This document shows, one piece after another, positions 9,195 to 18,517 of a stretch of DNA of 64,000 nt; the first letter of the stretch is position 1, and the number at the start of each line of letters is the position of its first letter. This DNA is from Chitinophaga varians (lineage in GTDB: Bacteria > Bacteroidota > Bacteroidia > Chitinophagales > Chitinophagaceae). The notes below the pieces were generated by a model. That model searched no databases, was not told the origin of the DNA, and was given only the letters and a program-made list of their open reading frames with translations. Both the position numbers and the translations under genes were made by a program. The DNA is taken from the NCBI RefSeq assembly GCF_012641275.1, contig NZ_JABAIA010000001.1, positions 1 to 64,000 of the forward strand, written 5' to 3'.

Positions 9195-10856
9195 TCAGCT
9201 CACATCCTGCACCATTTCCTGTTTGCTGCTGTCATAGGTAATTTCTCCAAAATTGAATTTTATGATCCTGCTGGCATACCGGTAGTATTCGTCATCATGG
9301 GTAATGACAATTACCGTTTTACCATTCTTCTGCAACAGCGGTACAAGCTCTGTATAAAAGTACCGCCTGAAATTCGGGTCCTGCTCTGCGGCCCATTCAT
9401 CCAGCACTATTATCGGCTTGCTTTCAAGCAACGCATAGATCAGCGCGAGGCGCTTTCTTTGACCCTTTGACAGATTATGATTGAACCTGTCACCGTCATT
9501 CTCCAATTCTATTTTATCGTTCAACTTAAGCAGAGAGATCAACTCGTACAACTCTGTATTCGTGGTCGTCATATCGACCTTGTCATAGTTCTCATTAAAC
9601 AGATGCCCGTCCGTAAAAACAGCTGAAAAATAGCTTCGGTAGTGTCCAATATCTTCAGACAACAGGTCATTTCCGTTTAGCAATATCTTGCCTGACCTGG
9701 GCCTGACAAGCCCGGTAAGCAGCAGGCCAAACGTGCTTTTCCCGCTACCGTTGCCACCTATGACGAAGATGACTTCTCCCTGCTCAATACGCATATTGAT
9801 GGGAGACATGAGGAAAGTGGTGGTTTTGTTGTTACTGCTTACATACTGATATTTTACATCCACAAACTCCAGGTCGGAAAAACCACCCGATGCACGCTGT
9901 AAATCCCTGGCAGTAAACTCCCCCTCATTGATACTAAGCCTGTGGTTAAAGATGACCAGCCTTTCATAGGCGATCTTTAAGGAATTGTAGGTGGGAATAA
10001 TGGTCACCAGAATAGCGACAGGGCCAATCAGGTACATGATGGTAACAAGAAACGCCGCCTGCGTAGAAATGCTGGTTTTCATCACCAGAGGCAAAACAAA
10101 CATAATCACGCCGAAAATCACGTACCAGCTGTAAGTACCGGATATCTCATTATCCAGGTACTTAATGGATGTTTTGTTGGTCAGCTGCCTGTTCTGTTCC
10201 CTGTTGGGAAATATCCAGTTATAGTACACATTATTGCTTCTGAGCACATTCAGCTTCAGTTCCCTAAAACCATGTATAGCGTCGTTTAAATAGCGATAGT
10301 AGTTATTCTGCAGGTCACGCTGACGATTCAGGTCTTTCTGAATACCCTTGTTTCTGATAAGATATACTACCAGCAGGACCGTCATGGTCATCAATATCAC
10401 CAGCCCTCCCAGCGGCGCCGCCCAGAACATATAACCAAAACAACAAAGCACTACCACCATGGCATTGAATGCATTCATAAAAATTTCGGGGATATGTGCC
10501 AGCGACCTGGTATCATTGACAGCGGTATAAATATTTTCCTTTCCCAGTGCATCAAACTCCGTGAGTGTGGAGCAACGGATCTTTTCAAGAATGTTTTTCT
10601 CAAATTCGAAAGTGATGTTGCTGGTAAGCCGGATCATATAAACCTGGAAAAACCTGGAGCAGACAAGCGCCACCAACACAATGCCCACAAACAACGGTAA
10701 TTTATATGCATCCGGGAACGAAAGTTTTTTCCCCGTCACGGTAGCATTGATAAAGAAAAGCAGCATTCCATTCAACAGGCTGTTGAGTAATCCGAAAAGC
10801 ACGATGAATAAAATGGTACTCCTGATTTTACCGGAAAGAATCTGACTGATTTTCAT
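9195..10856 (-). CDS. SyrD/YojI-like cyclic peptide export ABC transporter
   Basis: A fused permease-ATPase of 553 residues. The N-terminal half has about six membrane segments (residues 1-300). The C-terminal half is an ABC ATPase with Walker A GGNGSGKST, signature LSKGQRKR and Walker B IIVLDEWAAEQDP, then a switch-region ITHDD. The overall form (single half-transporter, DEWAAEQDP wording) matches the cyclic peptide/microcin exporters SyrD and YojI, which pump non-ribosomal or ribosomal peptides out across the inner membrane. I chose ATG 10856 (MKISQIL...), 4 bp after the asparagine synthetase stop. An in-frame start at 10889 would add 11 residues inside that gene. Placed inside the NRPS operon, it is the likely exporter of the product. 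Confidence 0.9.
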   Translation of the reverse strand: MKISQILSGKIRSTILFIVLFGLLNSLLNGMLLFFINATVTGKKLSFPDAYKLPLFVGIVLVALVCSRFFQVYMIRLTSNITFEFEKNILEKIRCSTLTEFDALGKENIYTAVNDTRSLAHIPEIFMNAFNAMVVVLCCFGYMFWAAPLGGLVILMTMTVLLVVYLIRNKGIQKDLNRQRDLQNNYYRYLNDAIHGFRELKLNVLRSNNVYYNWIFPNREQNRQLTNKTSIKYLDNEISGTYSWYVIFGVIMFVLPLVMKTSISTQAAFLVTIMYLIGPVAILVTIIPTYNSLKIAYERLVIFNHRLSINEGEFTARDLQRASGGFSDLEFVDVKYQYVSSNNKTTTFLMSPINMRIEQGEVIFVIGGNGSGKSTFGLLLTGLVRPRSGKILLNGNDLLSEDIGHYRSYFSAVFTDGHLFNENYDKVDMTTTNTELYELISLLKLNDKIELENDGDRFNHNLSKGQRKRLALIYALLESKPIIVLDEWAAEQDPNFRRYFYTELVPLLQKNGKTVIVITHDDEYYRYASRIIKFNFGEITYDSSKQEMVQDVS

Positions 10857-10860
10857 AATT

Positions 10861-12741
10861 CTAGTTGTTGTTAACGCCAAACAAATCAAGCATGATATTG
10901 AATGTCAGGACAATGATCAATAAGTCGATATCATAGGGCGGATTGAACACAAAAGAATCTGACAGATATAGTTTCTTCAGTTGTTCAATGGCATCCGGGT
11001 TAAAAAATCCCTGGGCTTTGATCCTGTCATAGGAAAGCAGGTCGTTTACCCATTCCTTATTGGTTTTCAGCAAAGCCGGGCTTCCGGGGGCAACAAAACC
11101 GAATTTTTCCCGCCAGATAATATCCTGTGGTATGAAGTTATGAGCCACCTTTTTCAACAGGTATTTTTCATTGAAATTGTTCAGCATCATTCCGGGCGGT
11201 ATCGTTTTCACAAATTCCACCAGTTCAATATCCAGGAAGGGATATCTTCCCTCTACACTGTTGGCCAGGGTCATCCTGTCACCATGGTCCGCAATCAGGT
11301 GGCCGGAAAGCCGCAAACGGAAGTCGGCATAGGAACGCTGATGGAAACGGTGTTTTCCCACCATCCGCCGTTTGTCCACGACGGCGCTTTTGAGACAGTC
11401 AAACTTGTCGTAGGTCTTATTGAGTGCAGGTGAATAAAGATATTGTTTGGTTTCCCTGAAGTCGTACTCATTTTTCTCATAAATAAATTCCCGGTCGCCC
11501 CATATGGTTTTTCTGATCTCTTTGTCGAGCAGCTCGTTCAGGTCCCCGGAATCGTCACTGTCTCCCTTCATGGTGTCAAACTTATAACCGGCGTAGCCTC
11601 CAAACAACTCATCTGCCCCTTCGCCGGACAACACGACTTTGATATCTTTTTGCCGGGCGGCTTCTGACAAAGCGATTGAGCAGAGGTTATAGGTCTCTTT
11701 CAGGGGCGTTTCGGCATAATAGACCACTTCCTTTAGTTTACTTTCCGCATCGGCCCAGCTGAAGGCGATATCATTGTGTTCTGTCTTCAGAAAATTGCTC
11801 ATCAGCTGCTGATACTTCTGCTCATTGATGGTCTTATCTTCCATAGAGCCGCCGAAGCTTGCAGAAAAAGACTGGAATTTTTTGGATGGTGCCGCATGGG
11901 CCATCAGGGCGCCAATCAGGGAAGAGTCTAACCCGCCACTCAGGTAAAACCCAACAGGCACATCTGCATTCAGGCGGTAAGACACGGATTTTTTCAACAG
12001 CGCCTCTATCCCTTCCAAATAATAGGCCTCGTCTTTACTGGCCTGCGAAGAATTCTGGAGGTCAGGGTAGTCCAGGTCCCAATATTCATGGCTTTTAATC
12101 TGTCCGTCTTTATAAACGTTGTAATGTCCCGGCTTTACACTACAGATATTGGCGAAAATGGTAGTGGGACTAACATTGGACGGATAGGTCAATATCTGGT
12201 CCAACCCGTTCAAATCTATTTGCCGCCTGACGGCGGGATTTCCGAAGATGGCTTTTATTTCAGATCCGAATATCAGTGCTTCATCCTGTTCGGTATAGTA
12301 AAGCGGGCATATGCCGAAATGGTCCCTGGCCAGCAGAACCAGGTCGTTTTTCCTGTCGTCTATCGCCAGCGCGAACTGTCCATTCAGTTTCTTCAGGAAA
12401 TCGGCACCAAAGGTTTCATATAGGGGAACGAGCACCTCAATATCGGAATTGGTCCGGAACTGATATCCTCTGCCCTTCATTTCCGCTCTCAATTCTTTGT
12501 AATTATAGATCTCTCCATTGCAGATGAGCACTATTTGCCCATCCTGGCTAACAAAAGGCTGTGCGCCCATTTCAAGATCGATGATGCTCAATCTTCTAAA
12601 TCCGAAGCCGACATGGCCTTTTATAAAAGTCTTGTAGTCATCCGGGCCGCGATGAATGATCTTATCAGCCATTCTTTGAATAATTCCTTCATCAACAGGC
12701 CGTTGCTTGTCTTTATAGACTATACCGGTAATACCACACAT
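10861..12741 (-). CDS. asnB: Asparagine synthetase (glutamine-hydrolysing), AsnB type
   Basis: 626 residues, normal for the family. The mature N-terminus is MCGITGI, with Cys2 as the glutaminase nucleophile. The class II amidotransferase domain spans about 1-210 (RGPDD, NGEIYN). The ATP-pyrophosphatase synthetase domain follows, with the PP-loop SGGLDSS at 268-274 and SGEGADELFGGY further on. The enzyme transfers ammonia from glutamine to an adenylated carboxylate, normally aspartate. Its position between NRPS genes, 23 bp after the A-PCP-C gene and 4 bp before the transporter, suggests a pathway role: supplying asparagine, or amidating a carboxylate on a precursor or on the peptide. The sequence cannot tell these apart. 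Confidence 0.93.
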   Translation of the reverse strand: MCGITGIVYKDKQRPVDEGIIQRMADKIIHRGPDDYKTFIKGHVGFGFRRLSIIDLEMGAQPFVSQDGQIVLICNGEIYNYKELRAEMKGRGYQFRTNSDIEVLVPLYETFGADFLKKLNGQFALAIDDRKNDLVLLARDHFGICPLYYTEQDEALIFGSEIKAIFGNPAVRRQIDLNGLDQILTYPSNVSPTTIFANICSVKPGHYNVYKDGQIKSHEYWDLDYPDLQNSSQASKDEAYYLEGIEALLKKSVSYRLNADVPVGFYLSGGLDSSLIGALMAHAAPSKKFQSFSASFGGSMEDKTINEQKYQQLMSNFLKTEHNDIAFSWADAESKLKEVVYYAETPLKETYNLCSIALSEAARQKDIKVVLSGEGADELFGGYAGYKFDTMKGDSDDSGDLNELLDKEIRKTIWGDREFIYEKNEYDFRETKQYLYSPALNKTYDKFDCLKSAVVDKRRMVGKHRFHQRSYADFRLRLSGHLIADHGDRMTLANSVEGRYPFLDIELVEFVKTIPPGMMLNNFNEKYLLKKVAHNFIPQDIIWREKFGFVAPGSPALLKTNKEWVNDLLSYDRIKAQGFFNPDAIEQLKKLYLSDSFVFNPPYDIDLLIIVLTFNIMLDLFGVNNN

Positions 12742-12764
12742 GGTAATAGATTCAATGGTTAATT

Positions 12765-15700
12765 TTAAAAATTTCCTTCTATGCTGGAATTGAACAGCCG
12801 CTGTGCCAGCAGCTCCTGTCTCTTTTCTTCCGGTGACAGGTATTCTGCCGTGCTGACGGGCGCCTGCGGGTGGTCGCTGACAAAACTCATCAGCTGGCGA
12901 AGGTGCTGCGTCATCCGCTCTATTCGCTTACGGTCGAAAAGATCTGTGCTGTACTCTATGCTTCCGTAGAGCACACCACCTCCTTCGCTAAACTGAAAAC
13001 GGAGGTCGCATTTGCTGATTTCGATCCGGGCAACTTCCAGGTCGATGTTCACACCGTTCATTTCCAGGTCTGCTTCATTATTCAGTTCGATGTTTTGCAG
13101 GATCACAACAACATCAAACAAAGGAGACCGGCTTAAATCACTTCCTAATTTCAACTCGTCAACCAACAGATCGAACGGATATGCCTGATGGGAGAAGGCA
13201 TCTATGGTGGTTTGCCTTACGCTGTCCAGCACTTGTGTAAAAGAAGCATCTCCGGAAATGGTGTTCCTTAGGGCGAGCGTATTGAGATAATAGCCGATCT
13301 GGTCTTCCAGGTCAGGATGTATACGGCCTGCGACCGGTGTGCCGACAATGAGGTCGTTCTGGTCACTATAGCGGAACAGCAATACATTTACCAATGTCAG
13401 TAACCCGATGAATAGGGTCGCTTCCTGTTTTTTGATCAGCTGCCCGAACGCGGCGCTTTGTTCGGCATCGAACACGAACTTCACCTGCGAGCCACGGAAA
13501 CTTTGCATAGCAGGGCGGCTTCGGTCGGTTGGCAGTTCCAGTGCCGGCAGATCCCCGGTAAAGCGTGACAGCCAATATTCCCGGGTGGCAGCAAGCCCTT
13601 CCCCTGATAATTCCCGCTGCTGCCAGGACGCATAATCTTTGTATTGTATATTGAGCGGCCGCAGCTCCGGCAACACGTCCCTTGAGCGGGCATTGTATAT
13701 GGCTATTACCTCACGGCCCATTATCTGCATAGACCATTCATCAGAAATAATATGATGAATACAGCATGCCAGCAGGAACATATTGTCTGTTATCCTGAGC
13801 AGCTCTATCAGGAACAGTGGGCCATTTTCCAGGTCAAAGTGATGTGTTCCGATCTGTCGTGCACGTTCCCGGGCTGCCGCCTCAGGATCGGGCTGGTCCC
13901 GGAAATCACGGACAAGCATAGACACGCCCGATTGAGCAGCAGACAGGATCCGTTGGCGCGGCTCTCCATCCTCCAGGAAAAAGGTAGTGCGCAGGCTTTC
14001 GTGTCTTTCCACAACAAGCCTGAATGCTCCTGCCAGCGCGGAAATATCCAATGGTCCTTCAATTCTGTAAAGGACTGGTATGTCGTAAGCAACTGACTGC
14101 TCTTTCAGCTGGCTGGCTATCCATAACCGCTTTTGTGAATTGGAAAGCACATAGCTGTCGGCTTCGGGTACCTTAGGTATCGGATGATAAGCCTGCCGTT
14201 TTGCCTGTCCTACCAATGCGGCCAGCTTCGACAGCACCGGGTTGGCAAAGAGTTCAGCAATGGTCAGTTGTACGTCCAGCTCCTTATATATTTTCGCTAT
14301 CAGCTGGATCGCTTTCAGCGATGAGCCGCCAACATTAAAGAAACTGTCATCTCGGCCAATACGCTCAAGTCCCAGCACCTGCTGCCACAACAGGGCCAGT
14401 TGCTGTTCGAGACCAGGCTCCGGTGGCTGATAGCTTGTCCGCAAGGTTACTTCCTCCGGCCTAGGGAGTGCCTTCCGGTCTACTTTTCCGTTCATATTGA
14501 GCGGGAAGGTCTCCATCCATACGTAATAGCTGGGTAGCATGGCCGGATTAAGGTCATGCGACAGGAGCTGCCGTAGCTCATCTGCCACATAGCGGTGGCC
14601 GGTATAGTAGCAGATCAGTTCCTGTCCTGCCGCTTCGGAGCTATGCACCAACAGTTCCACACGGGTAATCCCGTCCTGCTTCAATACAGCCATTCGCACC
14701 TGTTCCGGTTCTATCCGGACACCGTTGATCTTGATTTGCTCATCGCGGCGCCCCAGTATCTCCAGGCAACCGTCTGCGCGGTACCTGCCCAGGTCACCTG
14801 TCCGCCAGACCAGGTCCCCGCGGCCGTCGCCGGCCAGCGGATTTTGCACCAGGCTGTTTGTATTGAGACTTTTATCGAGATAACCTTTGCTGATATAGGG
14901 GCTTTTGATGTACACCTCTCCAATTTCACCATCTTCGCAGATGTTGTTACTGCCATTAATCACCGCCACCAGCGTGTTACTGATCGGAAATCCCACTGGC
15001 AGCACTTCTCCCGGCTGCCAGTCCCAGTGCTCAATATGAAAACAGGTTTTTAATATAGTCGTTTCTGTCAGGCCGTACAGATTCGACAATCTTGCGGTGG
15101 TGCCATTGGCCGCTTTCCAGTTCAATACATCCCGTCCTAACAGCCTTTCACCGGCAAGTACTACATAACGGAGAGCGGACAACGGATGTTTTGTTTCCAG
15201 CAGCGCGGCCGTGATCAGGCGGAATAACGAAGGCACCGTTTGCAGCAGGGTGATATTGCCGGCCCGCAGCCATTCCACCAGCTTCACCGGATTGTTTTTA
15301 ATGCTGCTTTCCGGCAGGCACAAGGTGGCGCCTGATGTCAATGCCGTTAATATGTCTTTCAGAGAAGCGTCGAAGGTCATGGTCGCCAGCTGGCTGATAC
15401 GAAAACCGGTATCAACGCCCCATTCCTTCCTGTGCCAGTGAATATAGTGGCTCAGCGCTATATGCGACCCTACGATCCCTTTGCTTTTCCCGGTAGAACC
15501 AGAGGTATAAAACACGTACGCGTCATTACGGTCGTCGTAGCTTAACCCCGGATTTTCGGCACTGAACGGATTTTCCCTCACTGTCACTGTAAATCCTGCC
15601 GCATCCTGTTTAATCACGTCCAGCAGCACCTCCTTGTCTGATCGCTGGTCCAGCACGATCACCGTATGAATCGGTGTTTCTTTGGGGAACAGGATCTTAT

Positions 15701-16046
15701 GCAGTGCGGGATAGTGTTCCGAGGTAGTGACTACAATGGTGGTTTCCGTTTCTTCGAGCACCTGCTCCACATGGAGTATCGCCTGATCAGGCGACAGTGG
15801 CACATATCTGCCGCCAGCTTTAAAGACTGCCAGGAGGCTGATCACCTGCAACGGTCCTCCGGCGGCATATACCCCGACAGATGCCTCCGGATGGAGATCA
15901 GCTTCCAGCAACGCATGGGCGAGCTGGTTGGCATAATTGTTTAATTCCTGATAGGTAAGGTCCATGCCGTAACCTTCTACGGCCACCAAATCGGGGAATT
16001 GTGCGACCGTTCTCTCTATCTCAACGTGAATAAGTTTGTTGGACAT
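12765..16046 (-). CDS. NRPS protein A-PCP-C (ends in a condensation domain)
   Basis: 1093 residues with an unusual order. The A domain starts at once (about 1-505; A3 YTSGSTGKSKG; A5 written NLYGLTETT, with Leu where Pro is usual). The carrier domain follows (serine near 588, VGGSSLKA), then a C domain (about 615-1060, HHIISDEWS). The protein stops inside the usual C-A linker (LFNSSIEGNF). There is no TubC domain at the front and no DEI tail at the end, so it does not share the docking code of the other NRPS proteins here. Hand-aligned specificity positions D-A-K-Q-V-A-L-I-L match no code I know. It may act at a junction or at chain end with partners outside the window, or it may load a residue in trans. 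Confidence 0.92.
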   Translation of the reverse strand: MSNKLIHVEIERTVAQFPDLVAVEGYGMDLTYQELNNYANQLAHALLEADLHPEASVGVYAAGGPLQVISLLAVFKAGGRYVPLSPDQAILHVEQVLEETETTIVVTTSEHYPALHKILFPKETPIHTVIVLDQRSDKEVLLDVIKQDAAGFTVTVRENPFSAENPGLSYDDRNDAYVFYTSGSTGKSKGIVGSHIALSHYIHWHRKEWGVDTGFRISQLATMTFDASLKDILTALTSGATLCLPESSIKNNPVKLVEWLRAGNITLLQTVPSLFRLITAALLETKHPLSALRYVVLAGERLLGRDVLNWKAANGTTARLSNLYGLTETTILKTCFHIEHWDWQPGEVLPVGFPISNTLVAVINGSNNICEDGEIGEVYIKSPYISKGYLDKSLNTNSLVQNPLAGDGRGDLVWRTGDLGRYRADGCLEILGRRDEQIKINGVRIEPEQVRMAVLKQDGITRVELLVHSSEAAGQELICYYTGHRYVADELRQLLSHDLNPAMLPSYYVWMETFPLNMNGKVDRKALPRPEEVTLRTSYQPPEPGLEQQLALLWQQVLGLERIGRDDSFFNVGGSSLKAIQLIAKIYKELDVQLTIAELFANPVLSKLAALVGQAKRQAYHPIPKVPEADSYVLSNSQKRLWIASQLKEQSVAYDIPVLYRIEGPLDISALAGAFRLVVERHESLRTTFFLEDGEPRQRILSAAQSGVSMLVRDFRDQPDPEAAARERARQIGTHHFDLENGPLFLIELLRITDNMFLLACCIHHIISDEWSMQIMGREVIAIYNARSRDVLPELRPLNIQYKDYASWQQRELSGEGLAATREYWLSRFTGDLPALELPTDRSRPAMQSFRGSQVKFVFDAEQSAAFGQLIKKQEATLFIGLLTLVNVLLFRYSDQNDLIVGTPVAGRIHPDLEDQIGYYLNTLALRNTISGDASFTQVLDSVRQTTIDAFSHQAYPFDLLVDELKLGSDLSRSPLFDVVVILQNIELNNEADLEMNGVNIDLEVARIEISKCDLRFQFSEGGGVLYGSIEYSTDLFDRKRIERMTQHLRQLMSFVSDHPQAPVSTAEYLSPEEKRQELLAQRLFNSSIEGNF

Positions 16047-16072
16047 AATGTATTATTAACAAATTCTGACTG

Positions 16073-18517
16073 TTAGTTGGCTCCTTTGATGCGGTTCATC
16101 TCCTTTTCTGAGGCACTGGAATTGTTTTTTGCTTTGGGAATCTTGCTGTTCCCGAACTTGTAAGTCAGCGTCAGACGAGCGATCCTTGTTTCAAGTCTTT
16201 GGTGGTATTGATATTGTTGATTTGGCAATAAACTGGTAAAATACCGGGCGCGGGTATATAAAATATCTTTCACCGAAAGGCTTGCACTAAAGTGCCGGTT
16301 GATGGTCCTTGACACTCCGAAATCAAGACCATACTGGGGTTTATTATAAAAAACCGTCCCTGTTATATAGGGTGACTGATACCCAAAAGTCACTTCACAT
16401 TTCGTTGCTTTATCAATGTTTATTGTCTGGTTGACATTAAAATTGTAGGATGCCCGGCGGGCGTCGAGTGGCACGCCGTCAAAGTCCGGTGTAGCGATGT
16501 GGTTAAGGTTGGCATTAAAGAAAACAAGGCCTGACCACCATGGCGTAATGCTGACGGGCAAAGTCAATGCAAAGGAAAATATGTCTTCTCTGGCCAGGTT
16601 ATCAAAAGAAAAAACAAGCGTTTTAGATACAGGGTCTGTCTTTACTACCTCGCTCATTACCTGGCCCACCCTTACATAACTTACACTGGCGTTATACGTG
16701 TCCAGCAACGTATAGTTTAATTCAAAGGAATTGCTATACTGCGGCTTCAGATAAGGATTCCCCTGGCTGAATGTGAACTGGTCAAGAAAATAGACAAACG
16801 GATTAAGGTCCTCATAACTCGGACGGTCAATCCTTCTGCTATAAGCCAGGTTAAGTGTGCTTACCGCAGACAGCTTCCGGTCTATAAAAGCGGATGGGAA
16901 GAAATCTATATAATGTCGTTTTACACCTTCGCCGGCGTCGGGGGAAATGCCTTCCGAATTTGTCTGCTCTACGCGAAGACCGGCTTGTATTGCTGTTTTG
17001 TCGCCTTTGAAATTATAATTTACATAACCTGCATTGACATTTTCCCTATAGATAAAATGGTTGCTGAATACTGTCGGGAAGAAGGTGCCGTTTCTGAGCG
17101 AATCATATCCGAAGTTATTATTGGTTTTAATATAGGTGACCTTCATACCTGCATCCAGCACATGTTTTCGATCAAGCCACGGGCGCGAGTAATCTGTATT
17201 AAAAGAGTAGATATCTATCTTGACAGGTGAACTAATCCTCAAGGTATCTGCCTGCCGTAATGGTTTTCTGTCGGGCAGATAATAGGCGTTGTTATATTGG
17301 GTTACCTCCCGGGAATCAAAACGGCCTGCGTTAAAATCAAGTCCCAGTGTGCTGCCGGTGGTGTCCAGCTTGTATTCATAGGAAGCGCCATACCTGTAAT
17401 CTCCATAGTCGCTTTTAAGAGGGGCTACCGACTCATAAGAGGAATCCGGTTTTCCGGTTTCCCTGCTGATACGTGTATTGTTGTACAGTGTCTGTGTGGC
17501 GTTAATGAAAGAGCCATCGGCAAAGATGCGGAAGGTGCTTCTGTCATTCGGAAAATATTCCATAGACACGTTGAAGTGGTTGTAGCCGATGCGCCGCACC
17601 CTGTCTGCCTCCTGATCGAACCGTGTTATCAGGTCTTTGTTGATATTGGTCCGTTCTACTGTTTGATCATTAAACCGCTGGTTACCGGAGGTAATATAGT
17701 TAACAGACAGATTGGTTTTCTTTGTCCTGAAATTGACAGTCACACCAGTATTCCACTTATAATACTTTCCATATCCGCCCATGGCATTTACCGTGCCATT
17801 AAAGCCAAGGGTCTTGTTGGTCTTCATTTTTATGTTGATGATACCTCCGGTGCCCTGTGCTTCATATTTGGCAGGTGGGTTTGTGATCAGTTCGATGGCG
17901 TGTACATTTGTTCCCGGTGTATTACGTAAAAGCTCGGCAAGATCAGCGGCAGAAAGATAGGTTGGTTTATCATTGATCAGCACCATTGTTCCTTCTTTTC
18001 CCCTGAGCGATAAATTGCCATCTTTGGACTCCGCTACTCCTGGCGCGCTTTGGAGAATTTCCAGCGCGGTATTCCCTTTTGCGATAACACTGTTTTCCAC
18101 GTTCACCACCACGCGGTCAATCTTTTTCTCAATCAATGGTTTTTGTGCTGTAACAGATACTTCCTTCAGCATTTTCGCGGCATCCTGTTTTAACACGATA
18201 TCCGGCAAAACGATAGTATCTCCTGTTCCGGCGCTGACCGCAAAAACGTCCGTTCTGGACAGCATATAACCTGTATAACTTGTTTTAAGAAAGTAACGTC
18301 CTGCTGAAACACCGGAAAAGGCAATAGTACCATCGGTCCCGGAAAACACACATTTTTTTTTCGCGGTATCTCCTGCATCTACCAGGCATACAACCGCAAA
18401 CTCAAGCGGATGGCTGGCGGTATCCTTTACAAATCCTTTCAGCTGAACTTTTCCCTGTCCCCAGCCTGTCGCAAACAGTGCTGTGAATGCAGCCATTAAA
18501 AAAATACATTTCCTCAT
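16073..18517 (-). CDS. TonB-dependent outer-membrane receptor (OMP_b-brl_3 type)
   Basis: About 814 residues from ATG 18517, which gives a clean signal peptide (MRKCIFLMAAFTALFATGWGQ). A start at 18550 would put charged residues before it. After the signal come a carboxypeptidase-regulatory-like domain (about 25-105), a plug domain (about 120-220, with VLINDKPTYLS and IELITNPPAKYEAQGTGGIINI) and a long beta-barrel with many aromatic strands. Such proteins import large or scarce substrates across the outer membrane using TonB energy. The gene heads the NRPS operon, 26 bp before the A-PCP-C gene. A link to the lipopeptide (re-uptake of a metal-bound form, self-protection or outer-membrane passage) is inferred from position alone. 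Confidence 0.9.
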   Translation of the reverse strand: MRKCIFLMAAFTALFATGWGQGKVQLKGFVKDTASHPLEFAVVCLVDAGDTAKKKCVFSGTDGTIAFSGVSAGRYFLKTSYTGYMLSRTDVFAVSAGTGDTIVLPDIVLKQDAAKMLKEVSVTAQKPLIEKKIDRVVVNVENSVIAKGNTALEILQSAPGVAESKDGNLSLRGKEGTMVLINDKPTYLSAADLAELLRNTPGTNVHAIELITNPPAKYEAQGTGGIINIKMKTNKTLGFNGTVNAMGGYGKYYKWNTGVTVNFRTKKTNLSVNYITSGNQRFNDQTVERTNINKDLITRFDQEADRVRRIGYNHFNVSMEYFPNDRSTFRIFADGSFINATQTLYNNTRISRETGKPDSSYESVAPLKSDYGDYRYGASYEYKLDTTGSTLGLDFNAGRFDSREVTQYNNAYYLPDRKPLRQADTLRISSPVKIDIYSFNTDYSRPWLDRKHVLDAGMKVTYIKTNNNFGYDSLRNGTFFPTVFSNHFIYRENVNAGYVNYNFKGDKTAIQAGLRVEQTNSEGISPDAGEGVKRHYIDFFPSAFIDRKLSAVSTLNLAYSRRIDRPSYEDLNPFVYFLDQFTFSQGNPYLKPQYSNSFELNYTLLDTYNASVSYVRVGQVMSEVVKTDPVSKTLVFSFDNLAREDIFSFALTLPVSITPWWSGLVFFNANLNHIATPDFDGVPLDARRASYNFNVNQTINIDKATKCEVTFGYQSPYITGTVFYNKPQYGLDFGVSRTINRHFSASLSVKDILYTRARYFTSLLPNQQYQYHQRLETRIARLTLTYKFGNSKIPKAKNNSSASEKEMNRIKGAN

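Noticed and set aside
16073..18517. Calling the TonB receptor a siderophore receptor
   Set aside because: The barrel type is generic and no iron-uptake, Fur site or chelator biosynthesis gene is visible; only the operon position hints at it.
1..18517. Thioesterase, epimerase, MbtH or phosphopantetheinyl transferase in the NRPS operon
   Set aside because: I looked for their motifs in the visible genes and found none; they may lie beyond the left edge.
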